A stretch of DNA of 64,000 nucleotides from Alicycliphilus sp. UBA6560 (GTDB lineage Bacteria > Pseudomonadota > Gammaproteobacteria > Burkholderiales > Burkholderiaceae_C): NCBI GenBank assembly GCA_002434305.1, contig DJJU01000011.1, positions 1 to 64,000 on the forward strand, in the 5' to 3' direction. The position numbers and the translations under genes were made by a program. Below, piece after piece: positions 1 through 7,186 of the stretch (position 1 is its first letter; each line of letters starts with the position of its first letter). The notes under the pieces were generated by a model. It was not told where the DNA came from. It did not search any database and saw only the letters and a program-made list of their open reading frames with translations.

Positions 1-297
1 AGAAAACCCGGGGCGATTCACCAATGCGTGGAACGATGTATCCGTACTTTGAACCTGCCCATCTGTCAGGGTCGCGAAAGACATCGCATTGCGCCGTTGT
101 TCGTCGACAAGTAAGAACGCAGCGCCTGCGACTGGCCTGGCATCCTTCTTGTAGAACTCGCGAAGAATGGCGGAGCCTGCAACGCTGAAGAACATGCACG
201 CGTGCGCTGTGCGCGCGTCGACACTGTCGAGTACAGACCTGATGACACTGTGAATGCGCAAGTAGTCCAACAGGGGAATGAGCGGTTTTGCTTTCAT
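1..297 (-). CDS. DUF2026-like hypothetical protein (3' end off window)
   Basis: An open frame of 99 codons starts with ATG at 297 and runs off the left edge without a stop. The visible N-terminus begins MKAKPLIPLLDYLRIH and contains HACMFFSVAGSAILREFY and PVAGAAFLLV, then a phenylalanine-histidine pair (FHALV) about 90 residues in. By memory this layout resembles the DUF2026 family, whose role is unknown to me, and the assignment is tentative. It starts 11 bp after the antitoxin stop on the same strand, so it is probably cotranscribed with the toxin-antitoxin pair as a third gene. It could be cargo or a partner of the module. Confidence 0.55.
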   Translation of the reverse strand, partial: MKAKPLIPLLDYLRIHSVIRSVLDSVDARTAHACMFFSVAGSAILREFYKKDARPVAGAAFLLVDEQRRNAMSFATLTDGQVQSTDTSFHALVNRPGFS

Positions 298-308
298 GTG
301 GCCGATGT

Positions 309-620
309 TCAGGTCGCGTGAGCCGATGAGGCCAACGGCTGCACCGCCAGCCGCATACCCATCGCCTTGAGGATGGCGGACAAGCTGCTGAGCGCCGGAT
401 TGCCCTTCGGCGACAGCGTGCGATAGAGCTGGGTCGGATTCAAGTGCGCCTGTTCGGCCACGGCCTGCACCCCACCAAACGCCTGCGCCATCTGGCGCAG
501 CACGATCAGCAACTCGGCCTGGTCACCATCGGCCAGGATGCCATTGATGACCTCCAGCGCTAGCGCCGGATCGCTGCTGTACAACTCTGCCATTGCCTCG
601 TCATGGGGTCTGCTTCTCAT
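309..620 (-). CDS. HigA-like antitoxin, XRE-type DNA-binding
   Basis: A 103-aa protein beginning MRSRPHDEAMAELY. The C-terminal half reads like the addiction-module antidote family: a helical segment (LIVLRQMAQAFGGVQAVAEQ) followed by LNPTQLYRTLSPKGNPAL, the usual helix-turn-helix region of these proteins, and a LSAILKAMGMRLAV tail. The ATG at 618-620 lies inside the 3' end of the toxin gene (overlap 20 bp), which indicates translational coupling; an ATG one codon upstream (621-623) is equally possible. The longer open frame reaching back to 791 only shadows the toxin. Expected role: neutralise the toxin and repress the operon. Confidence 0.8.
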   Translation of the reverse strand: MRSRPHDEAMAELYSSDPALALEVINGILADGDQAELLIVLRQMAQAFGGVQAVAEQAHLNPTQLYRTLSPKGNPALSSLSAILKAMGMRLAVQPLASSAHAT

Positions 621-951
621 CATCCGATCTCCGCTGCCAGTCCTGCCAATAGCCCACCGCCCGGGCGATATCCGCATCCTGCGTCCGCTTGTCGCCGCCG
701 CACAGCAGCAGCACCACGCGATGACCGGACACGGCGTAATACACCCGATAGCCCGGCCCCACATCGACACGCAACTCCCAGACGCCATCACGGCAGAACT
801 TGTGATCGCCGAAATTGCCCAGCTCGACCCGGGCCACCCGACGAATCACCGCCACCTTGGCCTGGCTGTCACGCAGCCGCCGCAGCCAGTCCAGGTAGAG
901 ATCCTGATGCTCGCCCGCCGTCAGGTAGTGCTCAATTCGATAGAGATTCAT
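601..951 (-). CDS. RelE/HigB-family toxin of a type II toxin-antitoxin module
   Basis: A 116-aa protein with the features of the phage-derived Gp49-like/HigB branch of the RelE/ParE superfamily: a basic helical N-terminal half (LRRLRDSQAKVAVIRRVARVE), then LGNFGDHKFCRDGVWELRVD, GPGYRVYYAV and a hydrophobic strand VVLLLCGGDKRTQ near the C-terminus. Known members are ribosome-dependent mRNA endonucleases. The toxin gene is upstream of the antitoxin, the HigBA order. It begins 23 bp after the integrase stop codon. An inverted repeat just upstream of the ATG (953-968) may be the autoregulatory operator. Confidence 0.85.
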   Translation of the reverse strand: MNLYRIEHYLTAGEHQDLYLDWLRRLRDSQAKVAVIRRVARVELGNFGDHKFCRDGVWELRVDVGPGYRVYYAVSGHRVVLLLCGGDKRTQDADIARAVGYWQDWQRRSDDEKQTP

Positions 952-952
952 T

Positions 953-968
953 TTCGTCTATAAACGAA
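953..968. promoter_or_regulatory. Possible toxin-antitoxin operator
   Basis: The palindrome TTCGT-CTATAA-ACGAA lies immediately upstream of the toxin start codon. Perfect short arms around an A+T-rich core at this position are typical of an operator bound by the antitoxin/toxin complex. Only the symmetry and location support this. Confidence 0.4.
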
Positions 969-974
969 TAAAGA

Positions 975-2306
975 TCAAGCTACCGATTCGGGCGCTGCCG
1001 ATGCCCGCTTCGTGTTGGGAGGCACGGCGCGGGTCGGCGCCTTCCGATGCCGGTACGGCCGATAGTTCCCAAAGCTCGTGGACGTAGCCCCTCCCCCGCC
1101 CGTCGCCTCCTGCGCCGCGCTGGAGGTGACGACGGCGCCGATGGTTTCCTGGCGCCGGGCGGCCACCTTCTCCGCTGCTGCCCGAACGGGATCATCTTCC
1201 GTGTGGACGTACCGCATGAACATCGAGACCGTCTTATGTGCGGTCAACGCCATGCCGACCTTCACAGGAACACCAGAGTTCGCAATATCGGTGGCGGCGC
1301 GGTGGCGAATGCCGTGCGTGCCGACATGCGGCACCTTTGCCCGCTGCAGGATTCGGCGCCAGGAGTTGTAGTAGGTGCCCTCGGACAATGGGATTTCTTT
1401 GTCGTAGATGCTGGGGCACACGTAGGGCGAGCCTTCGATGCGGTAGGCATTGGACAGCAACTGGTGCGCCGCCTCACTCATCGGCTTGGAAATGCTGCCG
1501 GTTTTGCTGTCCGGCCAGGCAACACGGCGGCTGTCGAAGTCGATCCAAGCCCATTGAAGCATTCGGATTTCCGACATGCGCGCGGAGAACTCGAACTGCA
1601 GACGGATCGCCAGCGTCAAGGTCGGATGTTCCAACCCCTCGACATCCGCACGGTCAAGATAGGCATAGAGGCGTGCCAGTTCCTCGTCGGTGATGTAGCG
1701 CGTCTCGCCGCTCTCCCGGTACTTCGGCACGTGACGACACGGATTGGAACCGTCGGGCCGGTAGCCCCACACCTCGGCCATGTTGAGCATCTTGCGCAGA
1801 CAGGCCAGAACGCGATTGGCCGTGGCGGAGATCTTGACCATGTCCCGCATCATTGCTGTCACATCCATGCGGGTCAGCTCTGGCACTTTGATCCTGCCCA
1901 GCTTGGGCACGATGTACCGATCGATCTGATCCTGGTAAGTCTCGACCGTACTGGGCTTGTTGCGCGTCTTGGAATACTCCTCGATGAATTGCGTGCACAA
2001 CTCCTTGACCGTGGGTGCCTGACGTGCCGCCTGCTTTGCTGCACTGGGGTCGCTGCCCTTGCGCACGTCCGCCAGCCAGTCCTGCGCGATCGAGCGCGCC
2101 TGATCAACGGTCAGTTCGCCGAACAGGCCGATCTTCGGCTTGCGGCGTTCGCCCGCATTCGTGCGGTACTGCAGCATGAAGACCTTGCGGCCTGAAGCTG
2201 TGACCTTGCACAAGAACCCTGGGACAATCGTGTCCCGCAGTTCATAGTCCTTGCCGGTGGCTTGCGCCGCATCAACGACGGATTTGGTGAGCTTGGCGAC
2301 TGTCAT
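975..2306 (-). CDS. Tyrosine integrase of the left element
   Basis: A 443-aa site-specific recombinase. The ATG at 2306 was chosen over an upstream one because GGAAGGAGG lies just before it. It has an N-terminal arm-binding region, a SAM-like core-binding segment (about residues 100-185) and a C-terminal catalytic domain. Visible catalytic residues are Arg243 (SARMSEIRMLQW), His331 and Arg334 (HGIRHRAAT) and Tyr366 (MFMRYVH). The C-terminus is extended and low-complexity. It is adjacent to the tRNA-Leu(CAA) remnant and points into the left element. It differs clearly from the second integrase at 2719, so two separate insertions are likely. The 180 bp between its start and the tRNA remnant holds only A+T-rich, promoter-like sequence. 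Confidence 0.92.
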   Translation of the reverse strand: MTVAKLTKSVVDAAQATGKDYELRDTIVPGFLCKVTASGRKVFMLQYRTNAGERRKPKIGLFGELTVDQARSIAQDWLADVRKGSDPSAAKQAARQAPTVKELCTQFIEEYSKTRNKPSTVETYQDQIDRYIVPKLGRIKVPELTRMDVTAMMRDMVKISATANRVLACLRKMLNMAEVWGYRPDGSNPCRHVPKYRESGETRYITDEELARLYAYLDRADVEGLEHPTLTLAIRLQFEFSARMSEIRMLQWAWIDFDSRRVAWPDSKTGSISKPMSEAAHQLLSNAYRIEGSPYVCPSIYDKEIPLSEGTYYNSWRRILQRAKVPHVGTHGIRHRAATDIANSGVPVKVGMALTAHKTVSMFMRYVHTEDDPVRAAAEKVAARRQETIGAVVTSSAAQEATGGGGATSTSFGNYRPYRHRKAPTRAVPPNTKRASAAPESVA

Positions 2307-2485
2307 GAAACCTCCTTCCTCTAGGCTCGAACGCAGGAGCCAACCAGGAACCACGACAGAGGAAATCAAGCCGTTTTTGGTCTGGTCAAGGCGTAAGGTT
2401 AGACGCGATCAGTTTTCAAAAAAACCAATCACATCAAGCACTTGCAAGCTCCAGCGTAGTTAAATCCTATCGCTGGTTTTCATTC

Positions 2486-2537
2486 TCAAAATCCCCCGCC
2501 GCAAGGCGTGCCGGTTCGATTCCGGCCCCGGGCACCA
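2486..2537 (+). pseudogene. 3' fragment of tRNA-Leu(CAA), attachment site remnant
   Basis: The segment begins in an anticodon loop (TCAAAATC, anticodon CAA), continues through a long variable arm, a T arm (GCCGG, TTCGATT loop, CCGGC), the 3' acceptor strand CCCGGGC, discriminator A and encoded CCA. The 5' half (acceptor, D arm, anticodon 5' strand) is absent: the upstream sequence does not pair. The long variable arm and the CAA anticodon identify a leucine tRNA. It is the scar between two tandem integrations and is not a functional tRNA gene. Confidence 0.85.
2515..2537 (+). repeat. att direct repeat, left copy (T-loop to CCA of tRNA-Leu)
   Basis: A 23-bp sequence, from TTCGATTCC to GGGCACCA, is identical to 13320-13342. 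The matches stop abruptly on both sides. It corresponds to the T-loop, T-stem 3' strand and acceptor end of the tRNA, a usual crossover region for tyrosine integrases. Confidence 0.9.
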
Positions 2538-2569
2538 CCACATAGTCTCAGAGACTCTCTGGACGGATC

Positions 2570-2604
2570 AAAGCCGCTGTATCTCATAGGTACAGCGGCT
2601 TTTT
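2570..2604 (+). terminator. Rho-independent terminator after the tRNA-Leu remnant
   Basis: The stem AAGCCGCTGTA / TACAGCGGCTT has a 9-nt loop and is followed by a T run. It sits 33 bp downstream of the tRNA fragment. It is element-borne and would replace the native tRNA terminator, which is now at 13349-13386. Confidence 0.8.
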
Positions 2605-2639
2605 CTTTGCCCTACGTCATCTCACTCGATACCATGACA

Positions 2640-2705
2640 TACCGTCAAAAAGACGGTACTTCCAACGGTATCTAGCTGATACCGTCACCCAAGATACCGT
2701 CATAG
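2640..2705. promoter_or_regulatory. Cluster of ACGGTA/TACCGT repeats before the integrase
   Basis: Several copies of the half-site TACCGTC or its complement occur within 65 bp. They include the inverted repeat ACCGTC-AAAAA-GACGGT (2641-2657), the perfect inverted repeat ACGGTATC-TAGCT-GATACCGT (2665-2685) and a further GATACCGTCAT (2693-2703). Directly related copies occur at the right end of the island (13246-13265). They are candidates for integrase arm sites or a repressor/excisionase operator controlling the integrase at 2719. Confidence 0.55.
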
Positions 2706-2718
2706 GGAGTGGGGACAC

Positions 2719-3936
2719 ATGGCACTGACAGATACAGCCATCAAGAACGCGAAGCCCGGTGACAAGACCGCAGGCCGCAAGCTGTCTGACGGCGGCGGCT
2801 TGTATTTGCTCGTGAAAGCCACAGGCAAGTACTGGCGCATGGACTACCGCTTCGCTGGCAAGCGCAAGACGCTGGCGCTGGGCGTCTACCCTGAAGTCTC
2901 CCTCGCGAAAGCCCGCCAGCGGCGCGACAAAGCCAAGGAACAACTGGCTGACGACATCGACCCCAGCGGCGCGAAGCGCCAAGAAAAACAAGCCAAGGCT
3001 GATGCGGCAGCACACAGTTTCGAACTGGTGGCGCGTGAATGGCTGAAAAAAACTGCTGCAGAGCGATCAGCCAGCACACAAAAGAAGATCACTTCATGGC
3101 TGGAGAAGGATGTCATCCCCTACATCGGCAAGATGCCTATTTCGGCAATCGGTCCGAGGGATGTCCTTACCGCTCTACGAAAAATGGAAGCCCGTGGCGC
3201 TCTTGATAGCGTTCAGCGCGTCAAGCAGGTTACAGGGCAAGTCTTCCGGTATGCCATCGCCATCGGCGCAGCCGAACGGGACGTCACACAAGACCTTAAA
3301 GGCTCTCTCGCAAAAGCAACCCCAGGACATTTCGCCGCCATCACTGACTCCAAGCAACTCGGTGAACTGCTGCGCGCAATCCATGACTACAGCGGGCATC
3401 CCTACACCGTTGCCGCCCTGAAGTTGTCACCACTGGTATTCGTTCGCCCCGGCGAACTCAGAACCATGGAATGGTGTGAAATCGACTTCGATACCGCCGA
3501 ATGGCGAATCCCCGGCAGCAAGATGAAGATGAAGACCGATCACATCGTGCCGTTGTCCACTCAAGCGCTGGCCCTGCTTAGGGACATGCAACCGGCGACA
3601 GGCCACGGGAAGTATGTGTTTCCCAGTCTCCGAACTGGTGAACGACCTATGAGCGAAAACACCATCAATGCCGCCTTGCGCGGCATGGGGTACCCGAAAG
3701 AAGTTCACAGCGCCCATGGCTTTCGGGCAACTGCCAGAACCATCATGGATGAGGTTTTGGAAGAACGAGTTGACCTGATAGAACACCAACTAGCCCATGC
3801 GGTGAAAGACGTGAACGGACGCGCCTACAACCGCACCGCGCATCTACCCGCCAGACGGGCAATGATGCAGAGATGGGCCGACTATCTGGACAAGTTGCGT
3901 ACAGGGGCAACAGTGATTCAGTTGAAAACCGCGTGA
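2719..3936 (+). CDS. P4-type tyrosine integrase of the island
   Basis: A 405-aa integrase with the DUF4102-type N-terminal arm-binding domain (KLSDGGGLYLLVKATGKYW and LGVYPEVSLAKAR, residues about 1-90), a core-binding domain (about 100-190) and a catalytic domain. Catalytic residues seen are Arg243 (FVRPGELRTMEW), His333 and Arg336 (HGFRATART), a later His in HQLAHAV, and Tyr370 (GRAYNRT). Integrases of this family recombine into tRNA 3' ends, which matches the 23-bp att repeats. AGGGAGTGGGGA precedes the ATG. The gene lies 181 bp from the left att and reads into the island. Confidence 0.95.
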   Translation: MALTDTAIKNAKPGDKTAGRKLSDGGGLYLLVKATGKYWRMDYRFAGKRKTLALGVYPEVSLAKARQRRDKAKEQLADDIDPSGAKRQEKQAKADAAAHSFELVAREWLKKTAAERSASTQKKITSWLEKDVIPYIGKMPISAIGPRDVLTALRKMEARGALDSVQRVKQVTGQVFRYAIAIGAAERDVTQDLKGSLAKATPGHFAAITDSKQLGELLRAIHDYSGHPYTVAALKLSPLVFVRPGELRTMEWCEIDFDTAEWRIPGSKMKMKTDHIVPLSTQALALLRDMQPATGHGKYVFPSLRTGERPMSENTINAALRGMGYPKEVHSAHGFRATARTIMDEVLEERVDLIEHQLAHAVKDVNGRAYNRTAHLPARRAMMQRWADYLDKLRTGATVIQLKTA

Positions 3937-3972
3937 TAGTCGTCTACGCAGGACCCTGACAGACGCCACCGC

Positions 3973-4890
3973 ATGAAGCCAACGGAGAACACTGTATTCC
4001 CCTTCACTGGGGCAATCTACCTGCGTGCGATCCACGTCCTGAATCCCCGCACTCGCAATCAATGGCATTCGGACATGGCGGCATTGCGCACAGCCATGGA
4101 TCATCTGATTGAGAGCGAATACGCCAAAGAACTGGAGCGTTTCAGCGCCGAATTCGCCGAACGACTGGTACAAGAAGGCGGATGGGAACTTCAATTCGTT
4201 CCCGGCTACATGCGCGATGAAGACGGGGTAGTCCACATCACGCACGAAGATGCCAAAGCCCTGCTGAAAAACTGGCCTGATCCAACCCGCCTGCCCGACG
4301 GTTTTCCGGATCAAAAAATCAGCGACATAGAAGCCCTTGAAGAAGTCGTCCGCCTGCGAAGCAAGAGTGAACAGAAGGACCATCCATCCGAGGCCCAAGC
4401 CTACGCATTGATGGCTCTCGAAAAGATTTTCGCGATTGACTCCCTACTGTCTGAGGACCCTCGGTCATCCACATTGCGAGGGCTGCCCCCAGATACCCTT
4501 TTGCGCGCCGCCGCTGCGGCCATTGAATCCATGGAAATGGTCTGCGCAGCAGAACGACGACTTGTTCAGGAAAAGCTGCCAACAGATGCCGCTGATCATG
4601 TTCGAAGGCTCGAATCTGAAGCGCAGGGGCTTGCAAGACGCTCCATGGCGGAATCCGGCGCAAGAAGTCGATGGGCCAATAGTCCGAAGACTGCCGCCAA
4701 ACAGCAGGTCAAAGAATGCTGGGAAAGGTGGCACCGCGACCCAGGGCGCTACAGAAGCATGAAGGAATTCGCTTTCGACATGCTTTCCAAGTACCAAGCA
4801 CTAGAAAACCCTGAAACCATTCAGCGGTGGTGTCGAACTTGGCAAGCGGAGGTTGCCAGCAACGTCACTACCATGCCAGCACGATCATGA
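3973..4890 (+). CDS. Unknown 305-aa island protein
   Basis: A 305-aa soluble protein that I do not recognise. No signal peptide or membrane segment is visible. The N-terminal third includes FPFTGAIYLRAIHVL; the middle is acidic and helical (EALEEVVRLRSKSEQ). The C-terminal part is basic and helical, with RSRWANSPKTAAKQQVKECW, then WHRDPGRYRSMKEFAFDML and IQRWCRTWQAEV. That last segment resembles the short helical region next to HTH or recombination-directionality modules in other islands, but this is a loose impression. It starts 36 bp after the integrase stop and precedes the AlpA-like gene, so a role in regulation or mobility is possible. Confidence 0.7.
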   Translation: MKPTENTVFPFTGAIYLRAIHVLNPRTRNQWHSDMAALRTAMDHLIESEYAKELERFSAEFAERLVQEGGWELQFVPGYMRDEDGVVHITHEDAKALLKNWPDPTRLPDGFPDQKISDIEALEEVVRLRSKSEQKDHPSEAQAYALMALEKIFAIDSLLSEDPRSSTLRGLPPDTLLRAAAAAIESMEMVCAAERRLVQEKLPTDAADHVRRLESEAQGLARRSMAESGARSRWANSPKTAAKQQVKECWERWHRDPGRYRSMKEFAFDMLSKYQALENPETIQRWCRTWQAEVASNVTTMPARS

Positions 4891-4988
4891 AATGGACGAC
4901 ATGAGGTCCTGAGAAATCAGGATAGTCATGCTGCAATCACTCCATGCCGCCAATCACTGGGAGAAGCGGAAATCAATATGGAGTACAC

Positions 4989-5198
4989 ATGGTTCAACTC
5001 AATTCATCCATCCGGCCCAAGGCCGCAGCAGAGTATCTGGGCATCAGCCCCGCCACGTTGTGGCGCTGGGCCAAAGAGAGAAGCGACTTTCCCAAGGCCC
5101 GAAAACTAAGTTCCCGCTGTACGGTGTTCGACGCGACTGAACTGCAGAACTGGCGTGACGCAGCACCGCCCGTTCATCGTCCGGAGGCACTGCACTAG
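4989..5198 (+). CDS. AlpA-like HTH regulator/excisionase
   Basis: A 69-aa protein dominated by a MerR-like helix-turn-helix: RPKAAAEYLGISPATLWRWA followed by KERSDFPKARKL and a short beta wing (TVFDATELQNW). This is the AlpA/Xis-like fold that controls integrase expression or excision in P4-like islands. The ATG at 4989 follows GGAG at 4980-4983; upstream ATGs in the same frame lack a good ribosome site. The palindrome at 5217-5260 lies directly downstream. Confidence 0.85.
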   Translation: MVQLNSSIRPKAAAEYLGISPATLWRWAKERSDFPKARKLSSRCTVFDATELQNWRDAAPPVHRPEALH

Positions 5199-5216
5199 CG
5201 GACAAATATCAAGGAA

Positions 5217-5260
5217 ATAAGATCAAAATGATTCGATAGTTCAGATCATTTTGATCTTAT
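5217..5260. promoter_or_regulatory. Perfect 16+16 bp palindrome before the defence operon
   Basis: ATAAGATCAAAATGAT is followed by a 12-nt spacer and its exact complement ATCATTTTGATCTTAT. No T run follows, so it is a poor intrinsic terminator. It lies 41 bp before the HD hydrolase start. The same operon encodes a WYL regulator, a family known (BrxR, CapW) to repress its own defence operon through an inverted repeat. I therefore read it as the operator, overlapping the promoter. A hairpin ending the AlpA-like transcript is the alternative. Confidence 0.65.
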
Positions 5261-5301
5261 CCGCATACAATGGAAGCTACCTATCCACCCTTGGATCATC
5301 C

Positions 5302-5727
5302 ATGCCGACCATAGAACGCGCCATTGAGATTGCGGCAAACGCCCACGCTGGACAGCGCGACAAGGCTGGTCAGCCCTACATATTTCACCCGCTCCGGGTC
5401 ATGTTTCGCGTCGATGGCGAACATGAACAGATGGCCGCGGTTCTGCATGATGTCGTAGAAGACACTGCCATAACCATCGACGATCTTGCGCGAGAGGGAT
5501 TTCCACCTGCAGTCCTGCGAGCCGTCGAAGCGTTAACAAAGCTTCCCGGCGAAACGCGGCTTGAAGCGGCCGCCCGGGCCGCCGCTGACCCCGTCGCCAG
5601 AAAAGTGAAACTGGCGGACAACGCAGAAAACATGGACCTGTCACGCATCCCCAATCCAACAGACAAAGACTATGCGCGATGCCGGGAATACGAAGAAGTG
5701 CGCGCCCTGTTGTTGACATCGGAATGA
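5302..5727 (+). CDS. Small HD-domain (p)ppGpp-hydrolase-like protein (MESH1/SpoT type)
   Basis: A 141-aa protein consisting of one HD phosphohydrolase domain of the RelA/SpoT/MESH1 kind. Motifs in order are AHAGQRDKAGQPYIFHPLRV (first metal-binding His in FHPLRV), VLHDVVEDT (the HD pair and EDT), and KVKLADNAENM. There is no synthetase, TGS or ACT domain. The likely reaction is removal of pyrophosphate from (p)ppGpp or a related alarmone. The ATG at 5302 gives the usual MPTIERAIEIA start; an earlier in-frame ATG would fall inside the operator palindrome. The stop overlaps the start of the next gene (ATGA). Confidence 0.85.
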   Translation: MPTIERAIEIAANAHAGQRDKAGQPYIFHPLRVMFRVDGEHEQMAAVLHDVVEDTAITIDDLAREGFPPAVLRAVEALTKLPGETRLEAAARAAADPVARKVKLADNAENMDLSRIPNPTDKDYARCREYEEVRALLLTSE

Positions 5728-6629
5728 CGGAAGAAACCGCCATCCCGATGGAGCAAGCAAACGCCATCGCCGCGTTGTCTGCAGCGCAACGCCTGCGGCT
5801 GGCGTTCATCGAGTTTCGGGTCTGGTTCTATGGCGACGTAGCCCGAAAGCATGTCTTGGAGCGCTTCGAAGTGGCGACCGCCGCAGGTACCCGTGACTTG
5901 ATGCTATACAAGCAGCTTGCGCCCCACAACGTCAGCTACGAACAAAAGCAGTATCGGTATCTGCCGACTTTCCAGCCCTTGTTCCAGCACGATCCGGACA
6001 AGGTTCTCGCAGCACTGACGACGGGGACAACTGCGGCTGACACCGGCACCAGCGGAGAAACCATTTCCCATGCCGCGCCCAAGCGTCTGAACCAACCAGA
6101 CCTGCATACCTTAGCCACCGTCACCCGAGCCATTCGCCAGGGGCAGGTGCTGGCGCTGAACTACTTGTCCATGAAAAAAGGCCCCAGCCCACGGGTCATC
6201 GTGCCCCACTCGCTGGTGGATTCGGGGCTTCGGTGGCATATCCGGGCCTTTGACCGCACAAAGGGGCATTTCCGCGATCTCGTACTGACGCGCATGGAAG
6301 ATGTACGCGCTTTGGTGGATTGCAGTCCCCCATCACAACAGGAACTGATCAGCGCTGATACGCATTGGAACCGCATGTTCACGCTGACCTTGATCCCCCA
6401 TCCATCACGACCGCACCCGGAAGTGATTGCGAAAGACTTCGGAATGCAGGATGGGAAGTTAAGGGTATCGCTACGCGGCGCGGTGGCTGGTTACGTGATG
6501 CGTCAATGGCAAGTCGATTGCAGCCCAAACGCCAGCATGCGAGGGCACGAAATCAGGCTGCGTCTGGCGGACCCGACAGAACTGCGCGACGCTGGCAGTG
6601 CGCCCCTGGCCCCCGGTTACGTTTCCTGA
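5724..6629 (+). CDS. WYL-domain transcriptional regulator, BrxR/CapW-like
   Basis: A 301-aa protein with an N-terminal winged helix-turn-helix (about residues 10-80, AALSAAQRLRLAFIEFRVWF and VLERFEVATAAGTRDLMLYK), a central WYL domain (about 125-210; ALNYLSMKKGPSPRVIVPHS, GLRWHIRAFDRTKGHFRDL) and a C-terminal WCX-like dimerisation region ending GYVMRQWQVDCSP. This three-part layout matches BrxR and CapW, repressors found at the head of phage-defence operons that sense a nucleotide or nucleic-acid ligand. Its start overlaps the HD gene stop (ATGA at 5724-5727). It most likely controls the operon through the palindrome at 5217-5260. Confidence 0.88.
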   Translation: MTEETAIPMEQANAIAALSAAQRLRLAFIEFRVWFYGDVARKHVLERFEVATAAGTRDLMLYKQLAPHNVSYEQKQYRYLPTFQPLFQHDPDKVLAALTTGTTAADTGTSGETISHAAPKRLNQPDLHTLATVTRAIRQGQVLALNYLSMKKGPSPRVIVPHSLVDSGLRWHIRAFDRTKGHFRDLVLTRMEDVRALVDCSPPSQQELISADTHWNRMFTLTLIPHPSRPHPEVIAKDFGMQDGKLRVSLRGAVAGYVMRQWQVDCSPNASMRGHEIRLRLADPTELRDAGSAPLAPGYVS

Positions 6630-6661
6630 CCTTCAATTCGAAAAACCTTACGGGAGAAAAG

Positions 6662-6892
6662 ATGTCCAAGACGAAGTCAAAGCCCTCAAAGAATTCCGCA
6701 AAAGAAGTCTGGTGTGTTGATGTCTACGAACACGAAAAAGGCTGGGGAGAGCGCCTTGAGGACCACTTCGAATTTCCCAGCGAGGAAGAGGCAAACGCCT
6801 ACTTTCGCAAGGTAAACGCTGAATTTTCAAAGCAAGGCGATTCTGATTGTTTCGCACTGGCGCATCCGCCATACAAAAAAGAAACGCAATGA
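6662..6892 (+). CDS. Small acidic unknown protein (76 aa)
   Basis: A 76-aa protein that I do not recognise. It has a lysine-rich N-terminal tail (MSKTKSKPSKNSAKE), then VWCVDVYEHEKGWGERLEDHFEFPSEEE, suggesting two beta strands, an acidic loop and a helix (EEANAYFRKVNAEFSKQ). A GGGAGA ribosome site precedes the ATG. The start is 32 bp after the WYL gene and the stop overlaps the next ATG (ATGA). Position and coupling suggest an accessory or inhibitor protein for the restriction system. Confidence 0.75.
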   Translation: MSKTKSKPSKNSAKEVWCVDVYEHEKGWGERLEDHFEFPSEEEANAYFRKVNAEFSKQGDSDCFALAHPPYKKETQ

Positions 6893-7179
6893 CGATTGCC
6901 AAAAAAATCTTGAGCGAAGCTAGGCACGCGCAGGAAATTTCGTCCGTTCTCTGGGAGCTTGATCCCATGCGAACAGGTTGCAAAGGAGATGCGACCATGC
7001 AGGATGAATACGAATTTCAAGCCCAAGAAATCGCATCAATGATCGGCGCCGGGGCTCCCATTCTGGAAGCCGTCGTTCAAGTGTTCGACAAATGGTTCTG
7101 GGAGGATTGCCTGATTTCAGGCACCAGTACCAGTCGCCTTGACGCCATCGTAGAAAAACTCTCAAAAATCACTTGCTGA
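6889..7179 (+). CDS. Small DUF1871-like unknown protein (96 aa)
   Basis: A 96-aa helical protein. The central segment (LWELDPMRTG, DEYEFQAQEIASMI, VVQVFDKWFWEDCL) loosely recalls the DUF1871 pattern of a helix, a W/L-DP turn, a D-E-Y strand and two amphipathic helices; the match is from memory and weak. The ATG is coupled to the preceding gene by ATGA, and the stop lies 7 nt before the ATG of the large restriction-modification gene, which itself lacks a good ribosome site. Expression of the three genes is therefore probably linked. Function unknown. Confidence 0.72.
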   Translation: MTIAKKILSEARHAQEISSVLWELDPMRTGCKGDATMQDEYEFQAQEIASMIGAGAPILEAVVQVFDKWFWEDCLISGTSTSRLDAIVEKLSKITC

Positions 7180-7186
7180 CCCAACA

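Larger units (their letters stand above)
1..2537. mobile_element. Right end of a tRNA-Leu integrated element (partial)
   Basis: This is the right-hand end of an element that continues beyond the left window edge. Its genes are all on the minus strand: integrase, toxin, antitoxin and a DUF2026-like gene. The integrase start lies 180 bp from a 52-bp tRNA-Leu(CAA) 3' fragment (2486-2537), the position expected for a tyrosine recombinase next to its attachment site. The intact tRNA gene is not in the window and would be expected at the far left end of this element. The boundary is inferred from the tRNA remnant only. Confidence 0.6.

Noticed and set aside
2486..2537. A functional tRNA-Leu gene
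   Set aside because: The acceptor 5' strand, D arm and 5' anticodon strand are missing; the sequence upstream of 2486 cannot pair with CCCGGGC.
5217..5260. Intrinsic terminator for the AlpA-like gene
   Set aside because: The stem is A+T-rich and not followed by a T run, so an operator is preferred, although termination is not excluded.
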